A stretch of DNA of 64,000 nt from Atriophallophorus winterbourni. Its lineage: Eukaryota; Platyhelminthes; Trematoda; Plagiorchiida; Microphallidae. Positions within the stretch are counted from its first letter, which is position 1; each line of letters begins with the position of its first letter. Under the pieces are notes generated by a model that ran no database searches, was not told the DNA's origin, and worked only from the letters and a program-made list of their open reading frames with translations. The translations under genes and the position numbers were made by a program. The stretch spans positions 1 through 64,000 of the forward strand of contig JACCGJ010002009.1 of assembly GCA_013407085.1 (NCBI GenBank). Reading direction: 5' to 3'. Below, in pieces: positions 12,101-23,616 of this stretch.

Positions 12101-13100
12101 NNNNNNNNNNNNNNNNNNNNNNNNNNNNNNNNNNNNNNNNNNNNNNNNNNNNNNNNNNNNNNNNNNNNNNNNNNNNNNNNNNNNNNNNNNNNNNNNNNNN
12201 NNNNNNNNNNNNNNNNNNNNNNNNNNNNNNNNNNNNNNNNNNNNNNNNNNNNNNNNNNNNNNNNNNNNNNNNNNNNNNNNNNNNNNNNNNNNNNNNNNNN
12301 NNNNNNNNNNNNNNNNNNNNNNNNNNNNNNNNNNNNNNNNNNNNNNNNNNNNNNNNNNNNNNNNNNNNNNNNNNNNNNNNNNNNNNNNNNNNNNNNNNNN
12401 NNNNNNNNNNNNNNNNNNNNNNNNNNNNNNNNNNNNNNNNNNNNNNNNNNNNNNNNNNNNNNNNNNNNNNNNNNNNNNNNNNNNNNNNNNNNNNNNNNNN
12501 NNNNNNNNNNNNNNNNNNNNNNNNNNNNNNNNNNNNNNNNNNNNNNNNNNNNNNNNNNNNNNNNNNNNNNNNNNNNNNNNNNNNNNNNNNNNNNNNNNNN
12601 NNNNNNNNNNNNNNNNNNNNNNNNNNNNNNNNNNNNNNNNNNNNNNNNNNNNNNNNNNNNNNNNNNNNNNNNNNNNNNNNNNNNNNNNNNNNNNNNNNNN
12701 NNNNNNNNNNNNNNNNNNNNNNNNNNNNNNNNNNNNNNNNNNNNNNNNNNNNNNNNNNNNNNNNNNNNNNNNNNNNNNNNNNNNNNNNNNNNNNNNNNNN
12801 NNNNNNNNNNNNNNNNNNNNNNNNNNNNNNNNNNNNNNNNNNNNNNNNNNNNNNNNNNNNNNNNNNNNNNNNNNNNNNNNNNNNNNNNNNNNNNNNNNNN
12901 NNNNNNNNNNNNNNNNNNNNNNNNNNNNNNNNNNNNNNNNNNNNNNNNNNNNNNNNNNNNNNNNNNNNNNNNNNNNNNNNNNNNNNNNNNNNNNNNNNNN
13001 NNNNNNNNNNNNNNNNNNNNNNNNNNNNNNNNNNNNNNNNNNNNNNNNNNNNNNNNNNNNNNNNNNNNNNNNNNNNNNNNNNNNNNNNNNNNNNNNNNNN
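12101..13100. other. Assembly gap (1000 N)
   Basis: Exactly 1000 undetermined bases. The round length suggests a scaffold gap of arbitrary size. The left edge lies inside a SINE1 repeat, so repeat content may have caused it. The long reading frames that span it are artefacts. Confidence 0.98.
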
Positions 13101-13299
13101 ATCGCGAAGATTTCAAATAGACAAAAAAGAAAATACGTTTTCGCATTGGTGGGTGCTTCTCTGCAGCTTTCTAACGAGAGAAATTCTGGACGCTCGATTG
13201 GCTGGTTGGCCATATACTGTCGTGTGTAAACCTGAAAAAGAGCTGAACTGACTGAATGAACTGAACGTAGGGATGGGATGTGGCAACACATTACTTTGG

Positions 13300-13420
13300 T
13301 CATCCACAAGCGCCTTGAGTGCTTTGACCAAGAATCACTTTGTGATTCTGTGTCTGAACATCGTGGTTCGTTGTACGAACCCTATATAACAGTGGCATAC
13401 AAGCATAACTTTGTTTACTG
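13300..13420 (+). mobile_element. SINE1-variant fragment with two perfect hairpins
   Basis: AGAATCAC/GTGATTCT (13331-13349) and GGTTCGT/ACGAACC (13365-13381) are two perfect hairpins. They are followed by CCCTATATAACAGTGGCAT. The same pair of hairpins and the same flanks occur on the minus strand at 42440-42535, where they are joined to half of a hammerhead ribozyme. GGTTCG could serve as a pol III B-box-like element. Confidence 0.65.
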
Positions 13421-13639
13421 ATACTGAAAATTATTAAGGTCGGCGCAGATTTCCGCGCGTTACGAATCCAAAATGTGAGTCCGCCTTATATTTCTAATGC
13501 TCAATCGAAGGTTAAATGGAGGACATCCCTTGAGTGATTTTTTCCTGCAAGTCTTGGGTGAATTTTAAGTGACATGTGTTGTTTTGAAACACTAATGAAT
13601 CCCCGCTCTGACGGTAGGGAAAAGAGCTCGTTTAGTCAC

Positions 13640-13740
13640 GAGTTCCATTTGTAATTCAAAGTTTTATTGGTCCAAAAAGCAAGACTTTACACTAACGATA
13701 TATCAAAAATATAGGGAATGCATAAAAAACGCAAGTACTG
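13640..13740 (-). mobile_element. CR1 3'-end fragment
   Basis: This stretch closely matches the 3' untranslated end of the CR1 element at about 1250-1350: AATTCAAAGTTTTATTGG here against AATTCAAACTTTTAATGG there, and later AAAAATATAGGGAATGCAT against AAAAATATAGGGAATTCAT. It is a severely 5'-truncated copy. Confidence 0.75.
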
Positions 13741-13749
13741 TTGGAAAAT

Positions 13750-16020
13750 GAGTCGAGGAGGCTATGTCCCTTCCCCCGGTGTCCCAATCCGGGCACTGGC
13801 TGATTTTGCTTGTACCACTAGTACCATCATCTCGTGGCAGGGAGAGCGGCCCTAAACCGAGAACCCCCAATCCGGCATTATGTGAAAAAGCTGGATCTAT
13901 TTACGTCCTTGTGATTTTTGGGAATATCGCCCCAAAACGCTTGGATGGGGACAACGGGGGAATGGATACCACCCCATTATGCCCGGATGAGGCCACCGGG
14001 GGAAGGCCATAGCCTCCTCGCCTCGTTTTCCAACAGCACTTGCTGTTACTCTTCCAGATACTTCGGTTCCTTCTCCTTCCGAGGATCGTCGCCGTCCAAA
14101 ATCGATTCGTCGCGGACTGCGATCACTCGTGACGCGTTTGAGGGGTCCTAACAGCACCTCCTCTTCGCGAGGATGAGCAACCGCTCCCTGAAGCTGGTGA
14201 GGAAGAGAAAATTGTCATCACCCCCCATCGCTCCATAGCCATCACGGAGCCACACGACGCCGCCTTCTAGACCAATTATTTGTCCAAAAGGGATGGCTCT
14301 GCCAAAAAAAATCGACGACCTGGCCATAATCATTAGTGAATCGGGTTCGTCTCCTGATATCGAGCGCCGCGCTGGAACCGCGGTGCTGATTGACTCAGCC
14401 AAACTGCTTCTAACTGGCCAGGTTAACCGCCCATTTCTTTCTCACCCCATGTTTCCAGTCTCGAATGTGGCCTCGGCCGCTAAAGACGCCGCTCAATACC
14501 GTTGCCTGTTCGATCGTGCATTTGTGCGAACCCTCATGGCCGACACCGCCAAATGGTATCGAGCCTCTAACTTGCGCCTGGGGACGGGGAGTTTCGTTTG
14601 TTCCACTATGCATTCCCGTAGTCGGTTGACCCCCGGTTGTGGACTGGGAAGTTCTAGGCCGCCGAGCCGTTGAGTCTCTTTCTGAGTGGGCGCCTAAGCC
14701 ATGTGGCGCCGTAAAGTTCTGGGCAGTTAAGGTGGATATGAACATTTCGACCTCCGAGTTTTTTGCGTCTTTCAGACAACCTCGCTGTCCCTTGTGTAAT
14801 GCCGTCACAGCAAGCGAAAGTGATAAGGCCCATTACGTATCTATCAATGCCATTCACGTTTTTGGCTCCTATCTCTTTGACCTTCAGAGTTTTGAAGCCC
14901 TCGACCATGATGTGTGCAGGTACTATGCTGAAAAATTAACTGGTGGTGTGAGCTGCGCTCTTTATGGGAGTTTAGGACTTTTTTCTTATAATAATATATG
15001 CTCCTAAGACGCATATTGACTTCGAATGCTTCGGTGCGGCTTGCTGATTTCTGCCATATGCATGTGAGCCTCACTTCCACCACTATTTTGGCTGCCATGC
15101 GTACGCTGGCCACCTCTTTGCTTAATGACATCCAATTTCAACTGTCTACGCCGCTCTAGGGTTGGTCGACGATTCCTCCTCGTGCGGCCACTTAGATTAG
15201 GTTCCGGCGCTCGCCCTCACCCTCACTACGCAAAGGGTCGAGGTTGCTGATGATAAAAAGTTTGGCGGTGGTCATGCCTACGAAAGCCAAGATTATAAGT
15301 ATTGCATGGAAGAAAGTTTCAGATCCAAGTTTGATGAGGTAGCCAATGATGGCACCACCTACTCCGCGATGACTGGAGAATTTGGCAAAGCCTTGACTCA
15401 GATGGTATCCATTTTGTAACGCCAATGTCAAAAGTGCGAAGAAGTCATAGAAATGTTGTCTCTCCCTATCACTAGGGAGATGGCCGGGTCTAACAAGCGA
15501 GCCGAGAAATACGAAAACTTACGGCAAAAAGCTTTGAGGAGGGCTCGGGAGCGAAAGGACTCTCTCCTCAAACGCCTTGATTTTAACTTCACTAGATATA
15601 GTTCAAGGCTCATTATGCGGCGAGATGATCACTCCACGTCTGGTCTTCGTGGTGTTTCTCTGATCCTAAATGCATTGAGCACTATACACAATTCGCTTTT
15701 ATCTGTTTTATATCTTTGAAGGGTTCCATGGTTGTCACGGCCGGAGCGGTTTTGGGGATAAGTTCCCAATGCCAAAAATACTCTAATGGCGCGCATCTCA
15801 TATAGCCTCTGACAACCAAGTCCAGCTCCTTGCCTACACGCGTGCTCCCGTGTGACCCGGCGGAACTGCTTCTACTGACAGGAGAAGGAGCGAAGGCGGC
15901 TGATGACGCCTTAAAACCAGCTTGCTTTGGGCAAGTCCACCTGGCGGAAGGAAAAACCTTATCTCAAACTTCCATTGTCGTATGGCTACATCCAATCACA
16001 GAAAAGGCTTCAAAGTCAAC
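13750..16020 (+). other. Unidentified GC-richer, decayed coding-like block
   Basis: Base composition changes sharply from the AT-rich flank to GC-rich coding-like sequence. Several overlapping plus-strand frames look coding but broken: 14293-14673 (begins MALPKKIDDLAIIISESG), 14639-15007 (contains RCPLCN and SFEALDHDVCRYYAEKL), about 15240-15420 (GGGHAYESQDYKYCMEESF) and 15453-15719 (ITREMAGSNKRAEKYENLRQ, a charged helix). I do not recognise a family. It may be the gag/ORF1 end of a retroelement joined to the LINE that follows, or an integrated foreign element. No intact gene can be claimed. Confidence 0.45.
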
Positions 16021-16059
16021 CTCGAATTAAACTCCGGATCCGGAGTCCCGTTATGCAGT

Positions 16060-18960
16060 CCGAAGTTGTATTCAACATTGTCCTGCCAACACCTGTGACG
16101 GCATCGTTGTCCAAACGTATCAGCCTAGCTGTTCCATGTGAAACAGCCTACTAAAAGCAGCATAACCGAGCAACAGCGTGAGCAAACGGATTTGGACTCT
16201 AAATCAGAAGTGCATTACTGGTACCATTACGCTCTTTGCGACGCCTGCTGAAAAAGACTATTTTTATCATATCCTCACAGCAGTCCTCAAAAACGTGCCA
16301 ATAAAAAACTGTAGTGGTAATGGGTGATTTCAATGCCAAAGTTGGTGCAGATTATGAGTCTTGGCAAAACTGTTTTGGAAGGTTCGGAGTAGGTAAAACC
16401 AATGACAATGGGCATTGCCTTTTAGAACTGTGCACAGTTCCGTCTTTGTGTCAGTAACACTTTCTTTTAAACAAAACCACAGCATAAATTCTCTTGGAAT
16501 CATACTCGCTCTAAGCATTGGCATCAGCTTGATCTTATTGTTTTGGGCGCACTAATATGGGAAGCGTACTTACCAGATCAGATCAAAACGTAGACTGCGA
16601 CACTGACAATTCGCTAGTTTTTGCGAAACTGAAGTTTCCCCAAATAAGATTTCACTGCACCAAATTGGCTGTTAAGCCAAGGATAGACGCCACTCACGTG
16701 TGCTAACCTAATCTAGCTGTGCGATTTGCTAAAGCCTTCACAGCTGAGTTCAACAGGTCAACCCCACTCGAATTGGCTTCAGAAAACTGGGAATCGATAA
16801 TTAGCTGCATATGCCGAGTCGCACTTTCCACTATCGGTCCGAAGAAAGCTCGAACGAGCGACTGGTTCGAAGCAAAAGCTTCTGAGATGACTGTTGTGTT
16901 GGATGAGAAACCGTCAGCATTCTTGAGATTCAAAGGTATGCCAAAAGATGAAAACTTACGACTTATAAAAGCAACTAGAAATAAAGTCCGAGAGACTGCA
17001 AGGCGATGTGCAAATGACTATTGGACTGGAATTAGCTTCAGTATACAAAACCTTCGGATACTGGAAATTGTAATTATATGTATAATGGGATCAAGAGAGC
17101 CATTGGTCCAAACAAGCTCTAAACGGCTCTGATTAAGTCTCTTTCTGTTAACTCGATTGTCGAAAAAACTCATCAGATGAAAAAATGGGTAGAGCACTTC
17201 TTCTCCCTCTACTCTAGTGACAGTACGGTTTTACCGCATGCACTTGAAAATGTTGAGCTGTTGCCAACCATTGAGCCTTTAGATACTCCGTCTACTCTTA
17301 GTGAGCTCAATAGGGCAATTGACCAATTAGCAAATGGGAAGGCCCCTGGTGACGACAGAATTCCACCTGGGCTCATCAAATGCTGTAGAACAGAATTATT
17401 ACAGTCTATTTACCATTTGCCTCTTCAGTGCTGGCAGGAGTGTGTCCCACAAGAGACGAGAAACACGAATATAATTACCCTATTTAAGAATAAGGGTGAT
17501 AGAGGCGACTGCAACAATTACGGAGGAATCTCCCTTCTAAATGTTGCATGCAAATTATTTGCTAAAGTATTACAGATCCGGCTACAAGTTTCAGCTGATA
17601 GAATTTACTCCGAATCTCAATGTGGCTTACGCGGGGGAAGATCAACCATTGACATTATCTTCTCCCTGAGACAACTTCAAGAAAAGTTTCGGGAACTGCT
17701 TATGCCTTTATACGCTGTTTTTATTGATTTAACGAAAGCATTCGACTACGTCAGCAGCGAGGGTCTTTTCAAAATGCTTGATCTGATAGGCTGTTCCCAA
17801 GACTGATCAAACTCGTTATTTTGTTGCACTCTGGCATGAAAGGCTCAGTCCATTTTAACGGTTTAAGTTCAGAAGTCTTTGAAATTCGCTTTTAGAACGA
17901 GAACAGAAGCCATTTACCTAGGCACGCGAAGTGATGGCAAGCTTTTCAACCTGAACCGGTTGTGAGCACAAACTAATGTACGGGACTAATGTCCTGTTCT
18001 TTGTCGATGATGCAGCCATTATTGCTCACTCTTAAGAACACCCCCAGTCGCTAATGGACCGTTTTTCGTCGGCACGCAGACCTATGGCTAACAATCAGCA
18101 CGAGCAAGACCAAAGTCCTTAGTCAAGGAATTGTATCGCCTCCAATCATCACTGTTGGAAACTGTCAGCTTGAACCAGTACATCATTTCACATATCTTGG
18201 TTCAGCCATTGCGGATAACCTCTCGCTAGACACGGAGATTGATGAGCGTCTTGGCAAAGCAGCTGTCATTTTGTCCCGATTTATCTCTCGTGTTTGGGGT
18301 AACCGCAAGCTGACTGTGAAGATAAAGATGATGGTATACAGTGCGTGCGTACTAAATGCTTTAGTGTACTGCAGTAAAACCTGGACCACGCACGCAAGAC
18401 ACGAACGAAAGCTGAATGGTTTCCATCTACTAAGCATCCGTCGTATCTCGAACATATCGTGGATAGACAAATTAATTAATGCTGAAGTGCTTTCAAAAAC
18501 TGGTCTACAGAGCATGTTCACCCTACTACGACAGCGCCGCCTGCGGTGACTTGGCCATGTCTACAGAATGGACAATGGTCGTATTCCGTTAGATCTACTC
18601 TATGTTGAGTTGAAATCAGGAAGTCGACCATTGGGCAGACCGCACTTGCGGTACAAAGACGTTTGCGTAAGAGATCGGAAAGCTCTTGGCATTGACTCCG
18701 CGATTTTGGAAGAAGTTGCTCTTGACCGCTTACATTGGAGGCATTGCTTAAAGCGTCGTCTACAAGCTAGAGCATATACAGCTCTTGGCTGTTGAACGCA
18801 GATCACGCTACCTTCGTGCGACTGACGCCGATTGACCGAGTACTGCCTATCGCTCTGAGCGCTGCGGGAGAGATTGTTCCTTCCGAATCGGACTGTTTAG
18901 TCATTCGAAAAGCTGTGGAACATGAAAAAATTATGCGATTGTGATGTACATCAATGGTTA
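16060..18960 (+). mobile_element. RTE-like LINE copy A (endonuclease, RT, C-terminal zinc motif)
   Basis: VVMGDFNAKVGADYESW near 16315-16365 marks the endonuclease. The RT follows: NGKAPGDDRIPPGLIK and NNYGGISLLNVACKLFAKV in 17177-17806, AVFIDLTKAFDYV (motif A) and, after a break, LFFVDDAAIIAHS (motif C, about 17995-18035). A thumb region continues in 18271-18549 and 18568-18795. The C-terminus (about 18790-18940) ends with a C-x2-C ... GLFSHSKSC zinc-binding-like motif, just before the TGA near 18942. Frameshifts and stops make it inactive. The same family appears at 22848-22998, 50438-50660, 56055-58110 and 59645-60075. Confidence 0.85.
17177..17806 (+). pseudogene. RTE copy A reverse-transcriptase fragment
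   Basis: This is the longest open stretch of copy A (209 codons). It covers the fingers and first half of the palm: the PGDDRIPPGLIK block, KNKGDRGDCNNYGGIS, SQCGLRGGRSTIDII and the motif A aspartate in AVFIDLTKAFDYV. It breaks just after MLDLIGCSQD, before motif B, so no complete RT is encoded. Confidence 0.8.
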
Positions 18961-19400
18961 TAATCAAACGAAATAGGCCAACAACAATCCTTGAAGTCTG
19001 GTAGCTTACCTGTGGACGCCATAACAGGTCAGTTAATAAACGCAGGTAAAGCAGTGGTTAACCATCTACGGATCGGCTGCTAGTATTCTAGTAGTTGTGA
19101 AATTGCTGTAAAGTTCTATTCAGATTCACTTAGAAGAAATTCTGTCCTCAACCGGCAGTTTTCATGACATAGATTCTTTCAGGTAGACCACAAGCTTACG
19201 CTATTTTGACCTGCATCTTTTTCCAACCCCGCACAATAGTCCAGATGAAACTTCAAATACAGAGATTTTATTCATTGCGGTGTATCTTCACTTTCATTTC
19301 AAGTAAAACTCACTACAAGCCTTTTAAGTTTCCCGTCTGAAACCGTTAAGATTACATCATTCCGAAGCGCATTGCGCAGATTAAAAACACCTGTTTAAAA
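18961..19400. other. Segment without recognised feature
   Basis: No conserved reading frame or repeat family was recognised here. It separates the RTE copy from a gypsy fragment. Confidence 0.4.
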
Positions 19401-19412
19401 TCCAAGTTTTGG

Positions 19413-19620
19413 TTGAACTATATAATTGTCAGGTGTATGTCGCTTTATTTAGTGACAGATTATAGCCAGAGCATTAAAAAGTATACCTATTTCGATGCTT
19501 ATCCATTACCACGACTCGATAACTTTGATCACATTGGCAGCTATATCTCTGCTGGCGTTTGTGTCGGAAATGTGATCTTACAGCATGCATGCAGTGGCAT
19601 TTGCGTGGCCTTTGCTAACC
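19413..19620 (+). mobile_element. Ty3/gypsy reverse-transcriptase fragment
   Basis: The frame from 19413 reads VTDYSQSIKKYTYFDAYPLP followed by RLDNFDHIGSY. This matches the N-terminal RT block (VxDYSxxxNxxTxxDAYPLPxxxD) of Ty3/gypsy elements of a different lineage from the one at 10870-11860, which has GDYRALN. Only about 60 codons are recognisable. Confidence 0.65.
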
Positions 19621-19659
19621 ATCGACACAATGTTTCACTCCATAATTAAGGTCGAGTGT

Positions 19660-19990
19660 ATGAGTATGAAAGCACAAGCCAGATCCAGACAAAGTGCAGC
19701 ATCGTCAGAGACTGAACGTGGGCGAAAATACTATCAGGTTGCCCAGACCTGTATGGTATGAAAGCACAAGCCTGATCCAGGCAAAGTGCCGAACAGTCAG
19801 AGACTGCACGTGAGCAATATTACTGTCAAGTTGCCCAGGCCTAGACAGATATAAGAAATAGATAATAAAGATGATAGTGAGACTCCAGTGTGTTTCAGAA
19901 TGCAGCTCGCTATCCGTGGTCAATCAATTTAGCACGGTGTTAGCCGCACGGAACAGAAGTCCTGCACATCTGTCAAGGTCGAGTTTACAA
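19660..19990 (-). mobile_element. SINE2: two adjoining copies of a multi-hairpin repeat
   Basis: A partial copy (about 19660-19750) lies next to a longer copy (19751-19985). Sense is minus. The family consists of a leader (GTGCTAAATTGATTG), a foldable block GGTAGTGAG ... CTCACTACC, then CTAGGCCTGGGCAACCTGACAG, CAGTCTCTGACTG, GCCTGGATCAGGC and a CTTTCATACCATAC 3' end. The tandem arrangement suggests insertion of one copy next to the tail of another. Confidence 0.75.
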
Positions 19991-20810
19991 AGCAGTCGTG
20001 CGTGCTACGCTTCTCTACTACTGCGAAACTTGGTCTATCCGACCGTAAAATGTCTGTCGACATTCTGTTTTTAGACATTTGTTACTCATGTAAAATTGCT
20101 CGCATTCGGGGTTAGCATCGCGATGTTAATATAGGTGTTTACAAACTTGTGTTATGACCAAGAGGCCTCCGATTGGGAGAATTGCTACTGTTAGCTCGTT
20201 TGCGATAGTTGAGACGTGTTTTAGAATGCCTCGTCACCGCTTACCTTACCCCGCTTTATTCAAAACGGCTGGGAGAAACAACTGGGTGGCCCGTTCATGA
20301 CGTGGCGCGCTGGGATGTAAAAGCTCACCGTAGCGCTTGGTTCCATAAAACATAATCGTTTGCCCAGGTTTGATCCAAAAGACCCGCCTAATAGTTAGTT
20401 AGAAACTTTACGCGATATAGCTTCAAAACGAAGTCATTAATGGCAATTTCGTATAAAAAGTCACCTGCAGTAAAACTACAAAAACAAGTTAATTTTTCAC
20501 TTAGCAATCAGCGATTAGCACTGTACTGCTTTAGAGATGTGAGCCGTAGCCGCTGAGGTCACAGAATGTACGATCTTCAGAAGTGTTTGACCATTGGTGT
20601 CTTAGGATAACCTTTGGCGTCCGATATACTGACGGGGTATCTAACGCCGCCGTTTGGGTGCGATGCAACGTAATACCTCCGCTTTCCGTTCACATTCAAC
20701 GGCTAAGATTGCACTGGTGCGTCTGCGTCCTCGAAAGACAGACTTAGCACTCACGAAACCTATCACCACTCTAAACGCGTTCGTACTTGGTGGTGGCAAC
20801 AAAGGGGTCA
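19991..20810. other. Segment without recognised feature
   Basis: No gene or repeat could be recognised. If the CUB-like exon next door is real, this is intron or flank of a minus-strand gene. Confidence 0.35.
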
Positions 20811-20819
20811 ATTGAAAAC

Positions 20820-20998
20820 CTGGCTGTCGACTGTGAATGATGAAGTAGATGCCCTGGAACTGCGTACCGTCTACGGAGTTCGAAGGTGAGAACGCAATTG
20901 TATCACGATCTGTAAAGATGTTGACTCCGAATAATGCGCGTGGGCTGGCGTGATACCAGACATCAATAAAGCCGGATAATCCACATGTGGAGCCCGCC
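20820..20998 (-). CDS. Possible CUB-domain exon
   Basis: A very good acceptor (TTTACTTTTGTAG, AG at 21000-20999) opens a 179-nt exon that reads AGSTCGLSGFIDVWYHASPR, then DTIAFSPSNSVDGTQFQGIYF. The end resembles the last strands of a CUB domain (hydrophobic-x-F-x-S-D/N-x-S-x-x-G-x-x-F-x-x-x-Y). The proposed donor (CAG/GTTTTC at 20819) is weak. CUB domains are extracellular interaction modules in secreted or membrane proteins. No neighbouring exon was found, and the first half of the domain would have to lie upstream, above 21000. It could be a chance frame. Confidence 0.35.
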
Positions 20999-21278
20999 CT
21001 ACAAAAGTAAATTAAATGCACGGATGAGCAATCGTCCAGTTCGTCGTTGCTATACAGATATCCAGTGTACTTTATTATGTGTGTCATAATTTTTATCCGG
21101 TATTATTTTACATAAAAGCAAAAAACCCAAAAAATTCGCATGCAGCGAAACTACAAAAACAAGCTGTTTTTTGTGCATTTGCTTTTGTGTATTCCGCTTG
21201 CCTGCTTTCCCTTTTCCACGCGCTTGCTTATCTGCTTTATATTGCTTGGCAATTTGTCTGGCTCCAGACTTGTACTTC

Positions 21279-21299
21279 ATGATGATGATGATGATGATA
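21279..21299. repeat. (GAT)n microsatellite
   Basis: About seven GAT units. Similar GATGAT runs accompany SINE2 copies (for example about 22175-22185 and 63838-63846), so it may be a SINE2-associated tail. Confidence 0.85.
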
Positions 21300-21485
21300 C
21301 AGATAACACCGTGCTAAATTGATTTTCCACCTGTAGTGAACTACTTGCAAAGACACACTGGAGTCACACTGCCATTTCTCCTTTTATTTCTCTAGGTTTG
21401 AACAACCTGACAGCAGCTTAGCCAACGTGCAGTCTATGACTGTGCGGCAGTTTGCCTGGATCAAGCTTGTGATTGCACATATAAA
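21300..21485 (+). mobile_element. SINE2 copy
   Basis: It starts with the leader (ACCGTGCTAAATTGATT), continues through a degraded GTAGTGAAC ... CACACTGCC stem block, then CTGACAGCAGCTTAGCC and CAGTCTATGACTG, and ends with TTGCCTGGATCAAGCTTGTG. Sense is plus. Confidence 0.7.
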
Positions 21486-21629
21486 TACATGGTGATGCGT
21501 TTTAAATACGATTGATAACGTTAGTGCTCGTTTTTGAGATTAATTTTTCGCGAGCACTTCCCGGTTTGAACAAATCCATGTGAATGGCCAATTTGAGTTC
21601 GTGAACCTTTTCCTTGTGTGCTTCCCGAA

Positions 21630-21845
21630 CGTGTGATTGTGCAATACTTCTGTACTGTGTCGGTAGCACTGTTCTAAAGTGATTTAACACCGGTATTGAT
21701 CTGCATGCGAAACCACGCTGGTTTCTCACTACCCATTAATTTTATATTTGTATATACCTCGCTAATTCGTCAATATTCCCGCCTGCTCTTAGTCAGTGAC
21801 TGTTCGGCACTTTGTATGGATCCAGGCTTGTAACTTGCTACATGT
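21630..21845 (+). mobile_element. SINE2 copy, degraded
   Basis: The leader half is clear (GATTGTGCAATACTTCTGTAC ... TGATTTAACACCGG ... CTCACTACC, up to about 21735). The 3' half survives as CAGTGACTGTTCGGCACTTTG and GGATCCAGGCTTGT (21795-21835). The middle is replaced by AT-rich sequence. Confidence 0.55.
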
Positions 21846-22019
21846 ATGGTTAAAGTGAGAACATGCCAAAACCCGAATGATATTGGAAACTTTGTGTCTA
21901 CGTTGTGTATTCACTCGCCAAATTACAGATAAGTGTTTGTTACATCCCGGATCAAGGCCCTTCTATTACTCTACGTTAGTAAAACTTTACTTCAATATTT
22001 CTAGTTCGCATATTGTACC

Positions 22020-22295
22020 ACGGATGTGCAATTGTGCAGCATTTCTGTGTTGTACGGCTAACATCGTGCTAAATTGATTGGCCAACGGTAGTGAGTTTCA
22101 TGCTGAAACACGCTGGTGTCTCACTACCATTTCTATCCCCCCTCATATCTGTCTAGGCCTGTATTGCTGTCTTTGATGATGATGAGGCCTGGGCAACCTG
22201 ACAGCATTTTAGCCCACGTGCAGTTTCTGACTGTACGGCACTTTGCCTGGATCAGGCTTGTGCTTTCATACCATACCGTACCACGCAGAGCACGT
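22020..22295 (+). mobile_element. SINE2 copy with internal GAT run
   Basis: Leader (TGTGCAATTGTGCAGCATTT ... GTGCTAAATTGATTGG), the stem block GTAGTGAG ... CTCACTACC, then a CTGTCTAGGCCTG that is repeated after a (GAT)n insert, then the usual CCTGACAGCATTTTAGCCC, CAGTTTCTGACTG, GCCTGGATCAGGC and CTTTCATACCATACC. It is the fullest plus-strand copy and lies about 1.3 kb upstream of the NEMP gene. Confidence 0.75.
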
Positions 22296-22847
22296 TACTA
22301 GGCCAGTGAATCCTGCTTGATCCGTCGGGTTTTGTATAAGCCCGTTTCAGCTTTAATTGGCGAATGGAAGTACTACTGCCATGGCGTAACACCATTAGCA
22401 CTCAGGAGATAGGTCGACTCCTCCTATTTCCTACACAAATTCTCACTCGCGAATGGGTTTAATCAAAAGAATCGCGATTTTTAACCTTTCCATTAATTTC
22501 TTTCCCTCGTAATTTTAGTTGCATTTGTTTATTCCATTCCGATTCATTGTTATTAATGACTGCTTAACTTTCAGTGAAACCGTGAACTCAACTTGACTTG
22601 TGAATGTTTCTACTATAGCCAAATGGAAGACTGGTCCCATATACAACTGCGTTAACAGTGCTTGCGACCAGGTGCCCTTACTTGCTACAACTCTCACTCC
22701 GTTGGTTTTATTGATAAGCATCAATGCTATTAAGGTATTATTAGTACACAAGGCCTTCCAACTAGATTCAACGAGTGGTTCGTGTTTACTTCGTTTAGTC
22801 GAATTCGGATTTCAGACAGATAAAACTCGCACAATATTGTGAAACTG

Positions 22848-22998
22848 CTGCAAGAGATGACTGAAATAACTATAGAGGAATCTCTCTTTTGAACGTCGTC
22901 GGCAAATAGTTTGTCAATGTTTTACGGTTATGGCTGTAGACATTAGTTTATAAACTGTAATGGGAATCTTAATGTGGCTTCCGCAGTAAAAGATATAT
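22848..22998 (+). mobile_element. RTE-family RT fragment
   Basis: AATAACTATAGAGGAATCTC reads NNYRGISLLNVVGKLFVNVL and a broken SQCGFRSK follows, the same block as in RTE copy A (about 17513-17640). Only ~150 bases remain. Confidence 0.6.
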
Positions 22999-22999
22999 A

Positions 23000-23560
23000 A
23001 TTAGTTACCCTTCCTTCCAGTTTTATATTCATTTGTGATATTGGCTTTGTGGTCTTTTCTGCTTTTTGTAAACGAATGAATAATTATAATACTAAGTTTT
23101 TTTAATCAAAACGATTTCAACTAGAGTTTAATCAATTACGAATACCACAGTCTCATCAGATCAGTGATTTTGAAGGAGGAATTCGCTACATTTTACTGCC
23201 ATTATTGTTAAAGTGAACATTTTTGCTAAGGTTAGATAGGTTGGTATTAACCCTCGGCCGCTAACTTATCAAATTTCGGAATCACAAGCGTCGTGTCAGG
23301 GCGTTACATAGTTATTCAGACCGCACATTGGCTGAGATTATTTCTGGTTACATTGAGAAAGTCTTAATAACACGTAACTTGTGGTGATGTGCCAGTTTTG
23401 GCTTATTTCCTATGGCAATCTATGCAGGACGATTGTGGTGTGTTCCTCTTGTAACTGCACTTAAATATCCAGCAACATTCTCGCGTTTAATAGTAACTTT
23501 TGCGAGCATATCAAAGCTTGTTTTAATTTCAATTTGCTATTCATGTCATTCCCTTCCTCT
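23000..23560. other. Upstream region of the NEMP gene
   Basis: No coding sequence was recognised. A good splice acceptor, TTCCCTTCCTCTTTTCAG (ending 23566), lies just before the NEMP reading frame, so this is probably an intron separating a 5' untranslated exon from the coding exon. Confidence 0.45.
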
Positions 23561-23616
23561 TTTCAGCCTTGTTCGTATATGCTAGTCAAAACTCCGTCGG
23601 CCTTACAATCGTAGCA

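Noticed and set aside
11924..13309. Several 360-460-codon open frames on both strands
   Set aside because: They run through the 1000 N of the assembly gap and have only short real sequence at each end.
21140..21322. Poly-Asp ending peptide (60 codons)
   Set aside because: The Asp run is a translation of the (GAT)n microsatellite.
23569..23616. TTG start giving a 496-codon NEMP frame
   Set aside because: The extra 16 codons lie directly behind a splice acceptor and before a proper signal peptide; ATG 23617 is preferred.
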